A stretch of 64,000 nucleotides of DNA, taken from positions 1,447,501 through 1,511,500 of the forward strand of contig CM025851.1 of NCBI GenBank assembly GCA_003952965.2, written 5' to 3'. The notes beneath the pieces were generated by a model. It had not been told where the DNA came from. It was given only the letters and a program-made list of their open reading frames with translations, and ran no database searches. The position numbers and the translations under genes were made by a program. Below, piece after piece: positions 37,358 through 50,600 of the stretch. Source of the stretch: Morella rubra (lineage: Eukaryota; Streptophyta; Magnoliopsida; Fagales; Myricaceae). Each line of letters opens with the position of its first letter. The stretch's first letter is position 1.

Positions 37358-39229
37358 ATGGCTATGTCTTTCACTGGCACCCAACAGAAGTGCAAGGTTT
37401 GCGAGAAGACAGTTTATCAGGTGGAGCAGCTATCAGCTGATGGGGTTGTTTACCATAAGTCTTGCTTCAAGTGTTCCCACTGCAAAGGAACGCTAAAGGT
37501 ATATATCCATCATCTTTCGCGGCTCATTTTTCCCCTTCTTGTTGATATTGCAATATAGCGATTATGCTTCGTTTCTTAAAATTGGTGGGAAGTGAGATGA
37601 ATACATCGTCCTTGTCTCCCCTCCTGTTATGTTTTTGGTGCAATGTAGAACAATTATAAAGGCCATTCTGTAACAATTATATGGTTCATATTGTAGCCTA
37701 GCAAAAACTATAAAATTCAGGAACTTCTGGGTTTGTGGATCAAATTCTGTCTGGCCCATTAATGAGTAGGAGTTTTATATTTTCAGCTCAGCAACTATTC
37801 CTCGATGGAAGGTGTTCTCTACTGTAAGCCTCACTTTGAGCAACTTTTCAAGGAGACCGGTAGTTTCAACAAGAGTTTTCAGTCGCGTATGTCTTTCCCT
37901 TCAACGGATGAAGTTCTATATTTGATTTCTGTTGAAAGCTTCTTTTCTAGCTATTTAATTTGCAATGAATTTCATTTTGAACAGCTGCAAAGTCAGCTGA
38001 CAAGTTAACTCCAGAGCTGGTAAATTTTCCCTAGTGCCCTACATGTAGTCATGATTTGATTATGAGTGGACAGATTCATTGTAAGGACCCTAATGTGTTA
38101 CTGGCTGTTGTTACTGATTCTCAAAAGCTTGAGTTGATTTCAGACTAAGTCACCTAGCAAAGCTGCTTTGATGTTCTCTGGGACACAAGAAAAATGTGCT
38201 ACTTGTGGTAAAACTGCTTATCCACTGGAGAAGGTAAAAATTCTAAGCTCTTACTAGTAAACTTCTTGTGATTTTCTACATGAAGTTGCTTAGAAATTCT
38301 ATACAGTTGCAGATTTTCAGTGCTTTCCTTTTCCACCACTTATTTGTTCCTCTTTTCCTGGTCCAACCCTGCCGGTTAGGTGTTTGAGATGCACTTTTTC
38401 AGAGTTATTTCTGCATGTGCAATGCCTTGTGCCAACTGTAGAGGTCATAACCAGGTCATCCGTAATAGTTATACGTAAAAGTTTAGTTCTGAAGAAAAGC
38501 AACTTCATATGTACGGTGGACATATATCAAATTTGTTAAGTGAAGTAAGAAAATGAGATTGCATTTGGTGTTTGGGAGGATGTGGAAGAACAAACATAAC
38601 ATAACAAAGCAAAATAGGAGCCAAGCTTGTTGTTGATCTGGAGACAGGCTTGACTTGGCCGAGATTCTTTGGCAAGGAGTGAAGCCTTTCCCTCTAATCA
38701 TAATTTTTAAAAGCCAATGACAGGGAAATACAAATAAGAGAAAATGATCTGGGCCCTGGGGTTTTTATCCATAGAACTTGGAGTACTTGAAATATTTTTC
38801 TCTTGAGGTCTGGTCTGCAAAGCAAGTGCCCAGCGAATATATTTTGGCTGTACATGCATGAAATTATGGAGGTAGAGCATACAATAAAATTGCATCCTGA
38901 TCTAGGCAATATGAATGCTCTTATAGATGACAGTTTTCTGTTATGGTTGGATTTGATCCTAATTGACATGTATGATAAGGAGGATTAATACGTGTTTTGC
39001 TTTGACCTAAAATTTGCAGGTGACAGTGGAGAGCCAGGCCTATCATAAGTCATGTTTCAAGTGCTCTCATGGTGGTTGTGCCATAAGCCCATCCAATTAT
39101 GCAGCACTCGAGGGCATTTTGTATTGCAAACACCACTTCTCCCAGCTTTTCAAGGAGAAAGGAAGCTACAACCATCTTATCAAGTCTGCATCAATGAAAC
39201 GTGCAGCAGCCTCCGTTCCACAGGATTAA
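37358..39229 (+). CDS. two-LIM-domain protein (plant WLIM type)
   Basis: Actin-filament-binding and bundling protein family (plant CRP-related), found in cytoplasm and nucleus. Five exons: 37358-37498, 37787-37886, 37985-38019, 38144-38233, 39020-39229; total 576 nt, 191 residues. LIM1 (about residues 12-63): CKVCEKTVYQ, HKSCFKCSHC, YCKPH. LIM2 (about 112-163): CATCGKTAYP, HKSCFKCSHGGC, YCKHH. All zinc-ligand Cys and His are present. The linker SPAKSADKLTPELTKSPSK is short and basic as in the WLIM2 group, and the C-terminal tail is brief (ending AAASVPQD), as in WLIM rather than PLIM proteins. A leader intron upstream is likely. Confidence 0.95.
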
Positions 39230-40149
39230 ACTGTCTTTAATTATGGTTTGTTTTCATGGCCTCCATTTTGTTTCCAGTGTGTTTCTTCTCATCCCTAATA
39301 TCATTGGTGGAGAACTGGCAAAAAACTTGGTCCTCTGCTCACTTTTTGCTCGTTAATGTGGGCACATCGTTGTGGTTGCTTGATGTAAGGGATGCCAATC
39401 CCGCTCTTGTAAATGACTTACAAGACGTCGTTTGCAGAACTTCATAAGCTTTAACGTTTCTTCTGTTTTCGATTGTTATGAAGAATGTGGCGTGAGAAAA
39501 AATTTCATCTGTTGTCTGTCGTCAGTTTCTTGTTTTTCCTAATTGACTTGTTAGGATTTCTTGAATATCTTTCGCGAGAAGTTAAGAAAAATAAGTAGAG
39601 AAAAAATGGACTTCACGAAATATATTCCATTTCGAAGGTTGGAAAATCAGAAAATATTCCCTTGTTTCATCAAATCAAATGGATAGAATCGGAGGCATTT
39701 TCATTTTCGCCCCCGTTTATTACACGTTTGTCCAGCTAACTACTCAAACTTTTTTTTTGTCCAAGCAGCTAACTACTTAACTAACTAACCAAATTCTAAC
39801 AATTCTATTGACTCGGCCACTCTACGCGCCCAGCCCACTATTTACGCAGCTTTGTAAGAAGCTTCCATAAGCTTCTGGATTCTTCTTGCTTACTTCTCAT
39901 CCAACGCTTCAAATCCCTCCAGTTGGCAACATCCTAACCACCGTTCGTTTGCCTAACCCCTAACATCCGATATTCACGAACGTTCCATTACTCTTCGCAG
40001 CTTCCTTTCCTTCTACTTTCATCTCGCCTCTTCCTCTCTCTAGCTCGTTCCTTCAGCATCTCTTCTAGCTCGCCTCTTCCAACACAACCTTAGCTCACAA
40101 ACTTCCCTTAACGACTTATGAGCCTATTTTCCAGCTGGTGTTACACAGC
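39230..40149. other. 3' flank of LIM gene and spacer
   Basis: No gene recognised. The last 200 bases are rich in CT and may be the decayed leader of the PCNA copy that follows. Confidence 0.35.
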
Positions 40150-40865
40150 TTCGAGCATTACCTGCGACCGGAACCTCGCGATGGGAATGAATCTTAACAA
40201 CATAGCCAAGATGCTCGACGAAATCCTCACCATTAAGGCCGATGACAGCGACGACAATGTCATCTTCATGTTCGAGAACCCAGTAAAAACCCACTCTCTT
40301 TCTTCATTTTCAAGAATTGTTTGGTAATTCTATTTGTCATCATGTCATTCTTAATACACGAGCACTTCTTTTAAACTTTGAAAATCACATTTTACGGCCG
40401 GTTAAAATTTGAATGCATAATTTAGTGAATTTAAAACTTTATCGTTGGTTCTTGGGTGAAAAGTGGCCCGATCATAGTAGTATTTGATTTACCTACTTCT
40501 TGATTCAAAGACTGAAGCTTGGGATGCTATCGGCTGAGTTTGCAAGGACCTTAGCTTTATGCTTAGGTTTATTGTCCTGAGGTTTATCAAAGGTGTTGCC
40601 TTTGCGAATGAGTTGAATGAGTTCATGTATCTCAGATCATAGTTTTATGTTCATCAGCTACAATTGTAGAGATGAAGGAGCCGGTCATACTGACCTTTTG
40701 TCTGGATACATGAACTCATTAAACTTATTCGCAGAGGCAACTCTTTTGATAAAGCAAGTGACAATAAGCATTTATTCAGATCTGCCTGCGGCAATTGAGT
40801 ACAAAGAAGCAGATATGGGTCACATAAGGTTTTACATGGCTCCCAAAATTGAAGAATTGGCTTGA
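40150..40865 (+). pseudogene. PCNA (DNA sliding clamp) pseudogene fragment
   Basis: Three collinear remnants of proliferating cell nuclear antigen. First, from 40150, FEHY then, after a two-base loss, [18 protein letters not shown], a gap of about five codons, and [21 protein letters not shown] donor-like GTAAAAA follows, so an intron may once have been here. Second, near 40523, MLSAEFARTLAL. Third, 40680-40865, [32 protein letters not shown] and [15 protein letters not shown] then stop. The N-terminal 60 residues and most of the middle are missing, and frames shift between pieces. Retained intron spacing suggests an old genomic duplicate rather than a processed copy. Confidence 0.85.
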
Positions 40866-41852
40866 AAGATTTCTTGAAATCTAGAGGATCATCAAGTTCG
40901 TATGTTGCACTGAGCATGCTGACACCGCGATGAGTTAGGTTTTGGCATTTTGGGTCATTTTAGTTTTCGTTACTTTTGAACTAAGAAACAGCATGCATGT
41001 TGAAGTTTGGCTTCTTTGAGACACTGGTATTTGGAGGATTATGACTTCTTTTTTCTATTGATATTTGGGTATTATGAATTTTTTTTTCTTTAATGGAAAC
41101 GCGATTTAATAGCAGTTTTATACATATACCCAGAGTGAGAATAGTACAGCAATTTGAAAAGCAATTAATCTGACATTGAATGGTTGGTGCTGGTCCAGCC
41201 AGGGAATCAATTTGCAGCGTTATCCTCTACTCCCAAGAGCTCTATATTTACATTCGAAAATCTACAAGCCCGTGTCCGTTCCCCCCCAAAACAAAAGAGA
41301 CCGAAAGAAGATACTAATTTTTCCCACTTGAAAGAAATACCTAAGATTTCTGGCAACGTGGCTATTTCTCTAGTAACAGCATACAACTTTCTCAGCAAAT
41401 ATGATAACCTCGCGTGTAATTGGAAGTAATTCCTTTAAAGCAGAAATGAGCAGGCACAGAATGCCAATTATGAATGTTTTTCATTAATTAATCAATATAA
41501 CGAATGTTAATAACATAGTAATTGTGTGGAGACCCAATTCTACAACCCTTTCCAGAAAGAATAAAAGAAGAGTAAAAGAAGACATTCTTCCAAAACCCCA
41601 AGCTGGGAATAATAGAGGCATATAAGTTGCTTATTGAACTTTTTCTACTTTTTGGCTAATCCTGAGTTGTCGCTGATACAAGTGGAAGCCAACTTCTGAG
41701 GCTTCTGGGCAAAAAATATAATTCAGAGGGCAAAATCTAATGTAACAACTGTTAGCATGCGGCCCAAATTCCCCCTCGACGTACGTTGATGCTGTACTTG
41801 CTTTTGAAAATCAAAATATCTGAAACTGCTCTTACAATCTGCAAGAATCATG
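40866..41852. other. intergenic region
   Basis: AT-rich spacer containing the 3' untranslated region of the transporter gene on the minus strand. No gene or repeat recognised. Confidence 0.4.
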
Positions 41853-44280
41853 TCATTTGCTTCGTTTCTTGGCTTCACTGTAGAGTATAACTCCGAACAC
41901 TGTGAGTGCATAACCGAGCATTCCCGTAACCGAGACGGGATTTCTAAATATTAAAATTGAAACCACCACGGCCACCGCCCCTTTTGCATTTCCGAGTACC
42001 TGAGAGAACCAAGAACTCTTTGTTTACAAAGCTCAAACTTCTGAAAAGATTTCGGCAGGGAAAAGAAAAAGAGCAAGAAATTTTGCATTGCATCGATCCT
42101 TTCAAACAAAAACAGGCAGGGCAGCTGGATTGTATAAGGAAGATCAAACAAAGCATATGACACATGGCTATTAGGAAAAAACATACCGCTCAACTTTTTA
42201 TTTTTATCAGAGGCCAAAAACATCCATTCAGAGGATTATGTGTACCACAAAGCTATCCAACAAGACACCTAGAAAGTATGTTGAAGCATTGTCCGCTCAC
42301 TTATAATGGCTACAGTGACATTGTTCTTCCCATCTTCTCCATGCCTAGTGCTCCACACATATTATCCCAATCATCCATTTCATAACTCTGTTTTAACTAC
42401 ACTCTTTCAGAAATCCAAATCCAATGCTTTAAACAAATGGCCGCAAGTGAGTTACCAAGGGGCATCAACACAAAATACAACTGCTTATCTTCAACTATTC
42501 CCTCCCACCATTACCACCATAAGTAGAAACATGAGCTGATCCAGTAGAGTATCACATGCATTTGAAACGTCCCACCAATTTACGAGCATATTGAGCATTG
42601 CAATTTTCAAGGCATTTATTGGACATTAAGCAGTTCATTTTGGTCATTAGCAAGTAAAGATCACTCCTGATATTCATACTTCTCTAGGCAACGACAATGT
42701 AGATCTATTGGAACTCAAAGAAGAGAGCACACAGAAGTAACTAACAGCAACCATTGAATATGCAGGATAATGAACGCAATCATTCTTGGTCAAGAAATCA
42801 TACCTGAAGAGTGAGAGCACTGGTGTGTTTGGTGACCAAAAAGTTGGTCAAGTTTACAAAATATGCCAGCGACGAATTGAATAATAAATACCAGACGATC
42901 TTAACATCCTTTCTTGCAAGAGCAACAGTGATGCCAAGCACATTTTCTTCCATAAGAAGTGTTGCCGGTAGCAGAAACACAACAGCTATTGGAGCCATGT
43001 ATAGAAGGAGGTTCATCGAATTCAGCTTCTCCCTAGAATAATATCCCAGCCCCTTAGTTTTAAATAAACCACAAACAGAACAAAGAACTTATGACATAGA
43101 CTACAGTCTCAACAAAATAAATACATTAGAGTTCCTTACCCTTCGGAAGACAGCAAAATCCCTTGTAGTACTGATTTGAGAGCCCTAGCAGCTGTAGCAG
43201 CAATACAAATTATGAATCCAAACAGATGGAAACTCGGTTCACCCTGGGGCCACGGGAATAAGAAAGACAATGATGATCAGAAGAGATATGATTTATTCGA
43301 ATGATGTCACTTAAAATAATTACAGCTCAATTGATGGTGGAAGCAGTAACCCTCAGTCTTCAAAACAAAACCCCTTATGATTCAACCAACCAAATATAGA
43401 TCTTCCAAAAAAATACAGCTAAAGATCTTTACGGTTCTTCAATCAAATGGTGCACGCAAGTAAATACAAACTTCACATAAAAATTAAAGAAACATGCCAT
43501 ATTTCGCGCAGCCAACCAAACATTCAATCTTACATAGTAGCCCCAATAAGCTGATATTCAGCAAAAAAAAAAAAAAAAGCCCCAAGAAGGTGATAGTCAA
43601 AAGTGACAAATTTAGACTTTGACTGATTTTTCCTAGATCTTCTAGGTTCCAGCAGAAAACGCTGGACTAATTGCTTATAACATTCCTCTCCCACCCATCT
43701 TCACGATTTGCGCTATCTCCTAATAGAAATGACCAAATTGCAAAGTATAAGCAGCTCAAGTCCAATTGCAAAACAAAAGCCCAAGTCCACAATTCAAACT
43801 GATCAATTGGCACAAAATCGAAAAAACAAAAAAACATACCCCGCTTGCGATGACGACCCCAGTGACAACAGGAATGAGGGTCACATAGGTAAGCCAAGCC
43901 TCCCTCTTCAAGGTCATGAGGTAGGCAAAAATCGCGGTGAAGAACGGCGTTGTGGCCCCAATAGCCTGGTTGAAGGAAACAGGCAGGAAGCGGAGGGAGA
44001 CGTTGCCGAACACGACCGAGACGCAGAAGACGAGGCTGAGGGCGGAGATCTTGAAAAACTGGACCCGGGACCGAATTGTCTGCATGGGGACCATCTTCAT
44101 CCACGCGATGGCTATGTAGCTGAGCAAAGAGCAAGCGGTCATGTGGCACATGGTGAGGAAGATCGGGTACTTGAAGCCGTAGTTGCTGAGCAAGTACTTG
44201 TTCAGCAAGAGCACCCCAATGTTGGAGGAGTACCAGGAGGCCACGAGCCCGATCGTGAAAAATCGGCTTGTCCCCTTCAT
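41853..44280 (-). CDS. nucleotide-sugar / triose-phosphate-type transporter (TPT/NST family, KT/KV group)
   Basis: Golgi or secretory-pathway antiporter family; members related to At3g11320 and At5g04160 (UUAT1, UDP-uronic acids) are the closest I recall. Four exons: 43840-44280, 43140-43243, 42804-43032, 41853-41999; total 921 nt, 306 residues. About ten hydrophobic helices are visible. Landmarks: [20 protein letters not shown] at the N-terminus, [136 protein letters not shown]. The length and absence of a transit peptide fit endomembrane members, not plastid TPTs. Substrate cannot be told from sequence; UDP-sugars for wall polysaccharides are an inference. Confidence 0.92.
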
Positions 44281-47195
44281 TTGCGGAGGTGGGTCTCGAT
44301 CGGACGGCTGATACGAGATGAGATTTTCTCAACAACGAAACAGGAAAAAAAATAACCCAAACAACAGAAAATATTCAGGTGAGTTGGGATGTACTATCAC
44401 AAGAACATGAATACAGATCTGTAAGGGTTTGAGCGCCAGGAGATCTGGGCATTGGCGAATTCAGAAGATTAGAGAGACACGCAATTCTATTACAGAGACA
44501 AAACGGGTGGGCTTCCATGGATCTGAAGAGAAATTGAGTTTCATTTCATTTGTCAAAGAGACATGAGAGAAAGAGATAGAAAGGTACAGAAAGAGAATCG
44601 CGCCTGCCTTGAATTCAAGAAGTGGGCGTCGAGTTTTGAGGACGACCGACGAGGAATTATGCCTCTGCAAATGGGGGAAAAATATAGACCGACTGAGAGA
44701 GAGAGGGAGAGAGAGAGAGAGAGTTTTAAAGCCAGAAGAGGTAAACGCGTCTGATCAGGCTTCGTTCGTTTCTTTTTCCCTCTTTATTTATTACTGAGGG
44801 TGCGTTCGACTACCAAAATATCATTATCATAAAAATTTCTCTTTTCTTACTGTCTCATCGTCTCTCGTAAGTCGTAAATTCTTTTACATTTTTATTTTAT
44901 TTTCTTATTTTTTCACTCATTTTTATATTTAAAATTTTAACCAACCTATCATAATATTTATCAAACTAAAATTTTAACATCATCATTATTTTTTTATTTT
45001 TTTACTAATTTTTTTATTCTCTTTTTTCACAATTTTTATCAATTTCTAAAATTTTAATTTAAAATTTTACTCTCAACTACTATGTAATATTTTGACACTC
45101 AAAACCGTTGAAGCATTTATTTACTTTCTACTTGTAATTTTATTAATTAGTTTGTATTTCCCGTTTTACCCTTTTCCTGTATTTTTTGGATTTCTAATTT
45201 GTGATTTGTTGTCACCCGGACAGGTTTGAAGGAAGTAAAGTGGGATTTTATTACTCCTTTGTGCGTAATTAGTTTTTTTTTTTTTAAAGAATTTTATTTT
45301 GACCCGACAAGACTACTTCCATGATTAGAGGATAAATACTATTGAGAAAGTAAACTTTTTTCTTTAAAAAAAGTTCATATTCCAATTGGAATCACTTTTT
45401 TTTTTTTCCTTTCCAAATTTGTCCCATTCTCGTGCATGCTACACGAGGAGATTTTTTTATCTGAACTGATTTATTTCTATTTCCCCCCGGGCGGGGGGGG
45501 AGGGGATTGTCACTTAAAACAAAGGCAGTGTGACCTTTCAAAGGGCAACCTGGCCTAAAATCCACATCCCCACTGACCCACGACGATTGGTTCTAATTAA
45601 ACCTGAATTTTCCAATGGAATATACTAAGAAGAAAAAAAGAATAAGTTAAAACAATAAAAATTGCAATTCATTATTTGTCGTGGTCCATGACCAAATGAC
45701 CATTACGAGACACGTTCTCGTTGACTTTAGGTACCGGGAGAAGAGAAGATTAAGTGTATTTCTATGACTTAGACTGTAATCAACGGAGAATACTCGAAGT
45801 GCTTAGAAACTTAAAACGTAGAAGAGTTAGGCAAACGCCGGTCCAGATGCCGCCCTATATTTCATACGAGACCGCGTGAAATCTGGCGTAGCCTGGCCCC
45901 ATGTGGTATTTCTATATGTGAGTAGTGTACTGAGTCACCGAACGAAGGAGCAGCCCTTGACGAAGTCCACGCTCGTCGGCACAAGTAGCCAGATGGCTGT
46001 TCTGATGGAAAGCCCATATTTACACCTCTGAACTAAATTACTGCCACTGTTAGCTTAAAAGTTTTTCTAGTTTAATAGTTAAATTTAGATTAAAATCTTA
46101 TGCAATTTTTTTTTTTTAATTGTATAATGTAATCTGTAAAGATTTAGACACAATCAATAGACTTCACATTATTTAACATTGTCTATGTAAAATTTTAGAT
46201 AGTAAGAATTATACAATGTAATTCACTGATTGTGTCTATTTCTCAAATTGTACCATAAAATTCGAAAAGAAACTATAAAAAATGTTAATCTACTAAATTT
46301 ATACCAATCATAAATGCCATATTAATAAGAATCAAAAACTGTTTAAAATTGCACTAACAAGCAGACCTAGATCCTTTATAATTTTTTCTAGTACTTAAAA
46401 TCTCGCAAAACAATAAAGAGTTTTTTTTTTTTATAAGAACAAGAAGAGAACTTCTTTATTGATACCGTGGTCCGTAGTGACGTGAGACAGTTTTTTTTAA
46501 GTGTTTAATTAGGTTTATTTATTGATCAATATTAAATATTAAGGGTCTAAATTTATTAATTAAGTAAGTAAAATTAATATTTAATTGAATGATGTTATCC
46601 CGGAGATTTTGTCCTTTTACAATCCCCTTTAGTAAGTAACCAAAAGAAGTAAAAGAAACAATTTATGGAGTTAGATTCGACGTGTTTTCAATACTTGCAA
46701 AACCAGCATGATTCTTCAGTCTCTGGCCTTTTCAGTAAAAGCCATTATTCATTGACGTGGCGTGGGGTGGCATGTCATGGGGTTGGAGTTAGATAGAACT
46801 GTTGCTTTCATAATAAAAAGGTCGATTTTGTAACATACACGGCATTTGGGCCCAAAAGCCGAAGAACCCAAATCTCGTTCAATGAAAAGTGTGCTTAGAT
46901 CCTAAAACTGAGGAGTTTAACCAGGGACCAATCTTGGCAGGATTTTGAGAAAAGGGAGAGGGAGGATTATTCTTTCGTTAAAATAAAATAGGAAATTGGA
47001 ATGCGTATTAAAACCCAAACCTTCATGTATTCTGGCAATGCATAAGACAGCGGGGCAGTTTGACCATCGGATACTCTGGCAACAGCTTCGCTTCCCCTTG
47101 ATCCATCCGAAGCAACCGATCCAAATCCTTTGTTTCTGCAGCTTGTGAAGGACGATAAGTTTGTCCCGGAGAGCCCCAGAGAATCAGAAAATAGC
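44281..47195. other. long AT-rich intergenic region
   Basis: Begins with the transporter's leader and promoter, including a GA-rich tract near 44697-44722. The rest is very AT-rich with poly-T runs. A short hairpin-forming segment around 46125-46240 (AGACACAATCA and TGATTGTGTCT) may be the remains of a small element. No gene recognised. Confidence 0.4.
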
Positions 47196-47647
47196 TTAAC
47201 CCTTTGCTTTGCTCCACCTGAAAAATCCCCAATCAGAGGTATAAATGTTCCTCGCCACGAGGATTAATTATTTCTCGATGTTCAGTCAAAACAAATGCAG
47301 GAAAACAAGACCATTTAGCTCAACCCTCAACGAAGAGAATAATAAAGAAAGAAAACAAAAGGGTCTACTACTTCGTGCCATCTTTTTGGATTTTTGTTTG
47401 TTTTGTGGTTTATTGGGTCTCTAAGAGAGAGAGAGAGAGAGAGAGCATACCATTGAAGGATACGAGTGTTGCCGATGCATTTAAGGCAATCTGTGCCATT
47501 GAAGATGGGGTAATCGCAGTTCGGCAACGAGTCTGCCCGCAGGCGCGAGACGAGAAGAGACACGGAGAGGAAATGGGACTGCACTTGGCGTAGAAACGTG
47601 TCTAGGTTCCTTGCTGAGACTGAGAGCAACGGTTGGGCAAAGTGCAA
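47196..47647 (-). CDS. possible small protein gene, 72 residues, unknown function
   Basis: Two exons, 47451-47647 and 47196-47217, joined by a donor CAATG/GTATGC and acceptor TTCAG/GTGG, giving 219 nt. The product starts MHFAQPLLSVSARNLDTFLR, carries two cysteine pairs (SLPNCDYPIF and GTDCLKCIG) and ends QWWSKAKG. An intron with a GA repeat separates the exons. The Cys pattern and coherent splice make it gene-like, but I do not recognise the family and no signal peptide is evident. An alternative continuation in another frame of exon 2 (to 47023) would need a different donor. Could equally be part of a longer transcript. Confidence 0.4.
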
Positions 47648-50600
47648 GACCTCGTCTTTGTTTGGGATCGAGTATTCTGTTCGTCTTCTGCCTACCTGGC
47701 ACGCTGGGTCCCCACTCTAGTGGACCAATGGCGTTAACTTCGAGAAAATAAAATAAAACAAAAACGCCATTTTTTGATAGGATGGTCTCCGTAATAGACA
47801 CGTGTGTAGAGAGTTCCCATAGGTATTGGAATAAAGTGCTAAAAATTGCTTATTAACTTCTAGAAAAATATTGCTTATTTTTAAAACAAAACAAATGAAA
47901 GTGCTAAATGCTCGAACAAAATTCTGGAAGCATTTGGTTGATGCGGCGCAATCGTTTAGATAAAAGCTCAGTGGAGTCTTGGACGCGAGTTCTTCGAGCA
48001 ATCCGTAGAGTTTCTTACTTTGCATTCCCCTAGTTCCGTAAGTTTCTATCTTCTACTCCCTGTCATTTTTTCCCCTCCATCTATTATCTTCCTTTGCTCC
48101 CTGTTTGGCTGCTGAGATACCTGGGTTGCGCCATCGCGGCAGAGCTGGGATATATGTCCATGGGGCATGGAAACATCTTAAGCCACGTTGCATCACAATC
48201 CATGGGGACTTATGAGTGAAACTCTCTGGGCGCTTAAAATCTTCGTTTTGAGAAAATTTTAAGAATTCTAAAAATAGTTTGAATATTTAGGTGATGTTTG
48301 AACTTTTATTGGCATGCATGTAAAAATTGTTAAAGTTGTATTAATGTGTGTAAAAAAGGTAATGATGAGTTGTATTGGTATGCGTGTAGAATAATGTTAA
48401 AAGTATAAATTTAGAAAATTAGATTTAAATTCTTGAATTTTTAGGCATGGGCATGTTTGTTTGCCTAAAAATTTAAGAAATTTAAATCCAACTTTTAAAA
48501 TTTATACTCCTAACATTACTCCTATACGTATACGAATATAGCTCATCATTACTTTTTTTACATACATCAATATAACTTTAACAAATTTTATAATTTTTAC
48601 ACGCATGCCAATAAAGCTCAAACATCACCTAAATATTCATACTATTCTTAGAATTTTCTCAAAACAAACATGCCCTAAAGAAAGTTACATTTCTTGCACT
48701 CCTAATGTGAGGTAGAGGACACCAACAAATTGTGGTTTATATATATATATATAAGGATTTCATAAGAAACGACAAGTTTACTACATTAATTTGCTGATGT
48801 GGAGCATGATGTGCATATTGGTAAAGATGCCGAATTTTATACCATAATTAGAACAATAAATTTATTATACTATAATGCAACCTTATTTTACATGTATATA
48901 ATCAGGATAAAGCAAGTCCACCACTTTGTATGCTGGAAAGAGGACTTGAATAGCTAAACAAAGAAAGACTAAAGATCCGGAAGCCCACCTTGCGGCACAC
49001 CAAATATTTTAAATAAAAGGACATCTGAAACAGAACAAAGTACATCATTTCTACAGAAAAAAAAATGCAGAACAGCACAATGGAAGAAAAAGGCAATTTA
49101 TAATAATGGTGGACAGAAAACGCATCAATGGAGACCAAACGATAATCATTCCTCCTTTGAGACAACAAAACAAAGTATCCGCCACCTCTCTCTGTTCTAA
49201 AGCATAGCCAGCCCAATCCACTACTTATTACTAACCCAACCCAGCAAATAACAACAGAGCTGAATCTCTCTCCCAAGATTTCAGCAGCAGCATGTATGGC
49301 CGAAAACGCATAAGCCCAGCCTGCCCTGAGCTGCATATGCTTGTGAACTAGACCAACGCGCTATTTCTAATTATGGATTAGAAGCCTCACGTGATATTTC
49401 TAAATATAGCTTGAAACTCTATTTCTCATTATTTTTCGCGCGAATGGAAAATTGCCATTTTTCTTTTCTTCTCTGGCTACCAGAACATTTATATCAGAAA
49501 TTATTTCCACGTCAATGGATCTGGCTCATTTTGTCGTTCAATTTTGAAGATGGGCTTCTTGGCTTAAGCCTGTTCACGGGGCAAACATCTCAACGGGTGC
49601 AGTTAGGAAGCTTTTTTTAATTCACATACATTCTCTGTTTGCATATTTATTTTTTATATCCAGTTGATTTAGAGTAAAGTCGAACATTACAGAACCATTC
49701 AATTCATCAAGCGCACCCCCTTTAAAAATGGCTTAGGTCCAAAAATATTAATGATTAATTAAAGCAATCCATGTAGCTTATTAGAATCAGTACATAATAC
49801 AATTTAGTCTAATAACAATTAGAATTACCATATTACTTTGATAACATTTATTATTATTTACAGAAATACCGGCCATTTATGTACCATACCATAATTAAAA
49901 TTTTAAATTATTTTAATTAAAACCCGTTTGAATTGCTTCTGCAGTACAATGTATGCACCTAATATAAGAATCATCGTCTACAAACAGGTCACGATTTACC
50001 AATTTAATGCGAGACTACACGCATTTCTATAATATGTTGGTAATCCAAATATTCATAATAAAGAGAAACAGGTGGAAACTTCTTAACAATTTAGTAGAGT
50101 CCAACAATATTCCATACACCAATCTAAATAAAGAAACAAAATGCTCCGCAGCCAAAAACATTCCGTAACTGCCTAACTCTTCTGTCACTAACTCAATCCC
50201 AGCATCCACACAACCTGAGAACCGCATTGACAAAAGAAAATTAAGAATCAATTAAAGACTCAACAAGAAAACCAATTAATTCTCAGTTATGCATCCACTC
50301 AGAAGTTTCATAAGGTGCTCACAAGATATTAAGAGTTACTCAAATACAATTGCAAAAACTTGTGACATCCCAATGTTAACTCAAACGTTAAGCAAACACT
50401 GGACTACAAACACATACAGTGTCATCCACATAGCAATTCAAACAGATCAGTAAACAACAAAAGCAAAAAGACCCCTCCTTATCTCTGAACCATGAGATCT
50501 CTGTACTACAAAGACGAAATTGATCCGTTCCATAAGGTTATTACTCAGACAAATAGAAGGAGAACATTTTAAAAAGGATTTGGAGTACACGCAAAATCTA

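Noticed and set aside
43708..44355. 215-codon plus-strand frame over transporter exon 1
   Set aside because: Antisense shadow; the minus strand encodes a complete four-exon transporter.
47023..47232. 69-codon minus-strand frame overlapping exon 2 of the small gene
   Set aside because: It reads the exon in another frame than the splice from exon 1 provides; no recognisable motif.
48902..49336. 144-codon minus-strand frame
   Set aside because: Hydrophobic, low-information translation, no known motif and no supporting splice or neighbour context.
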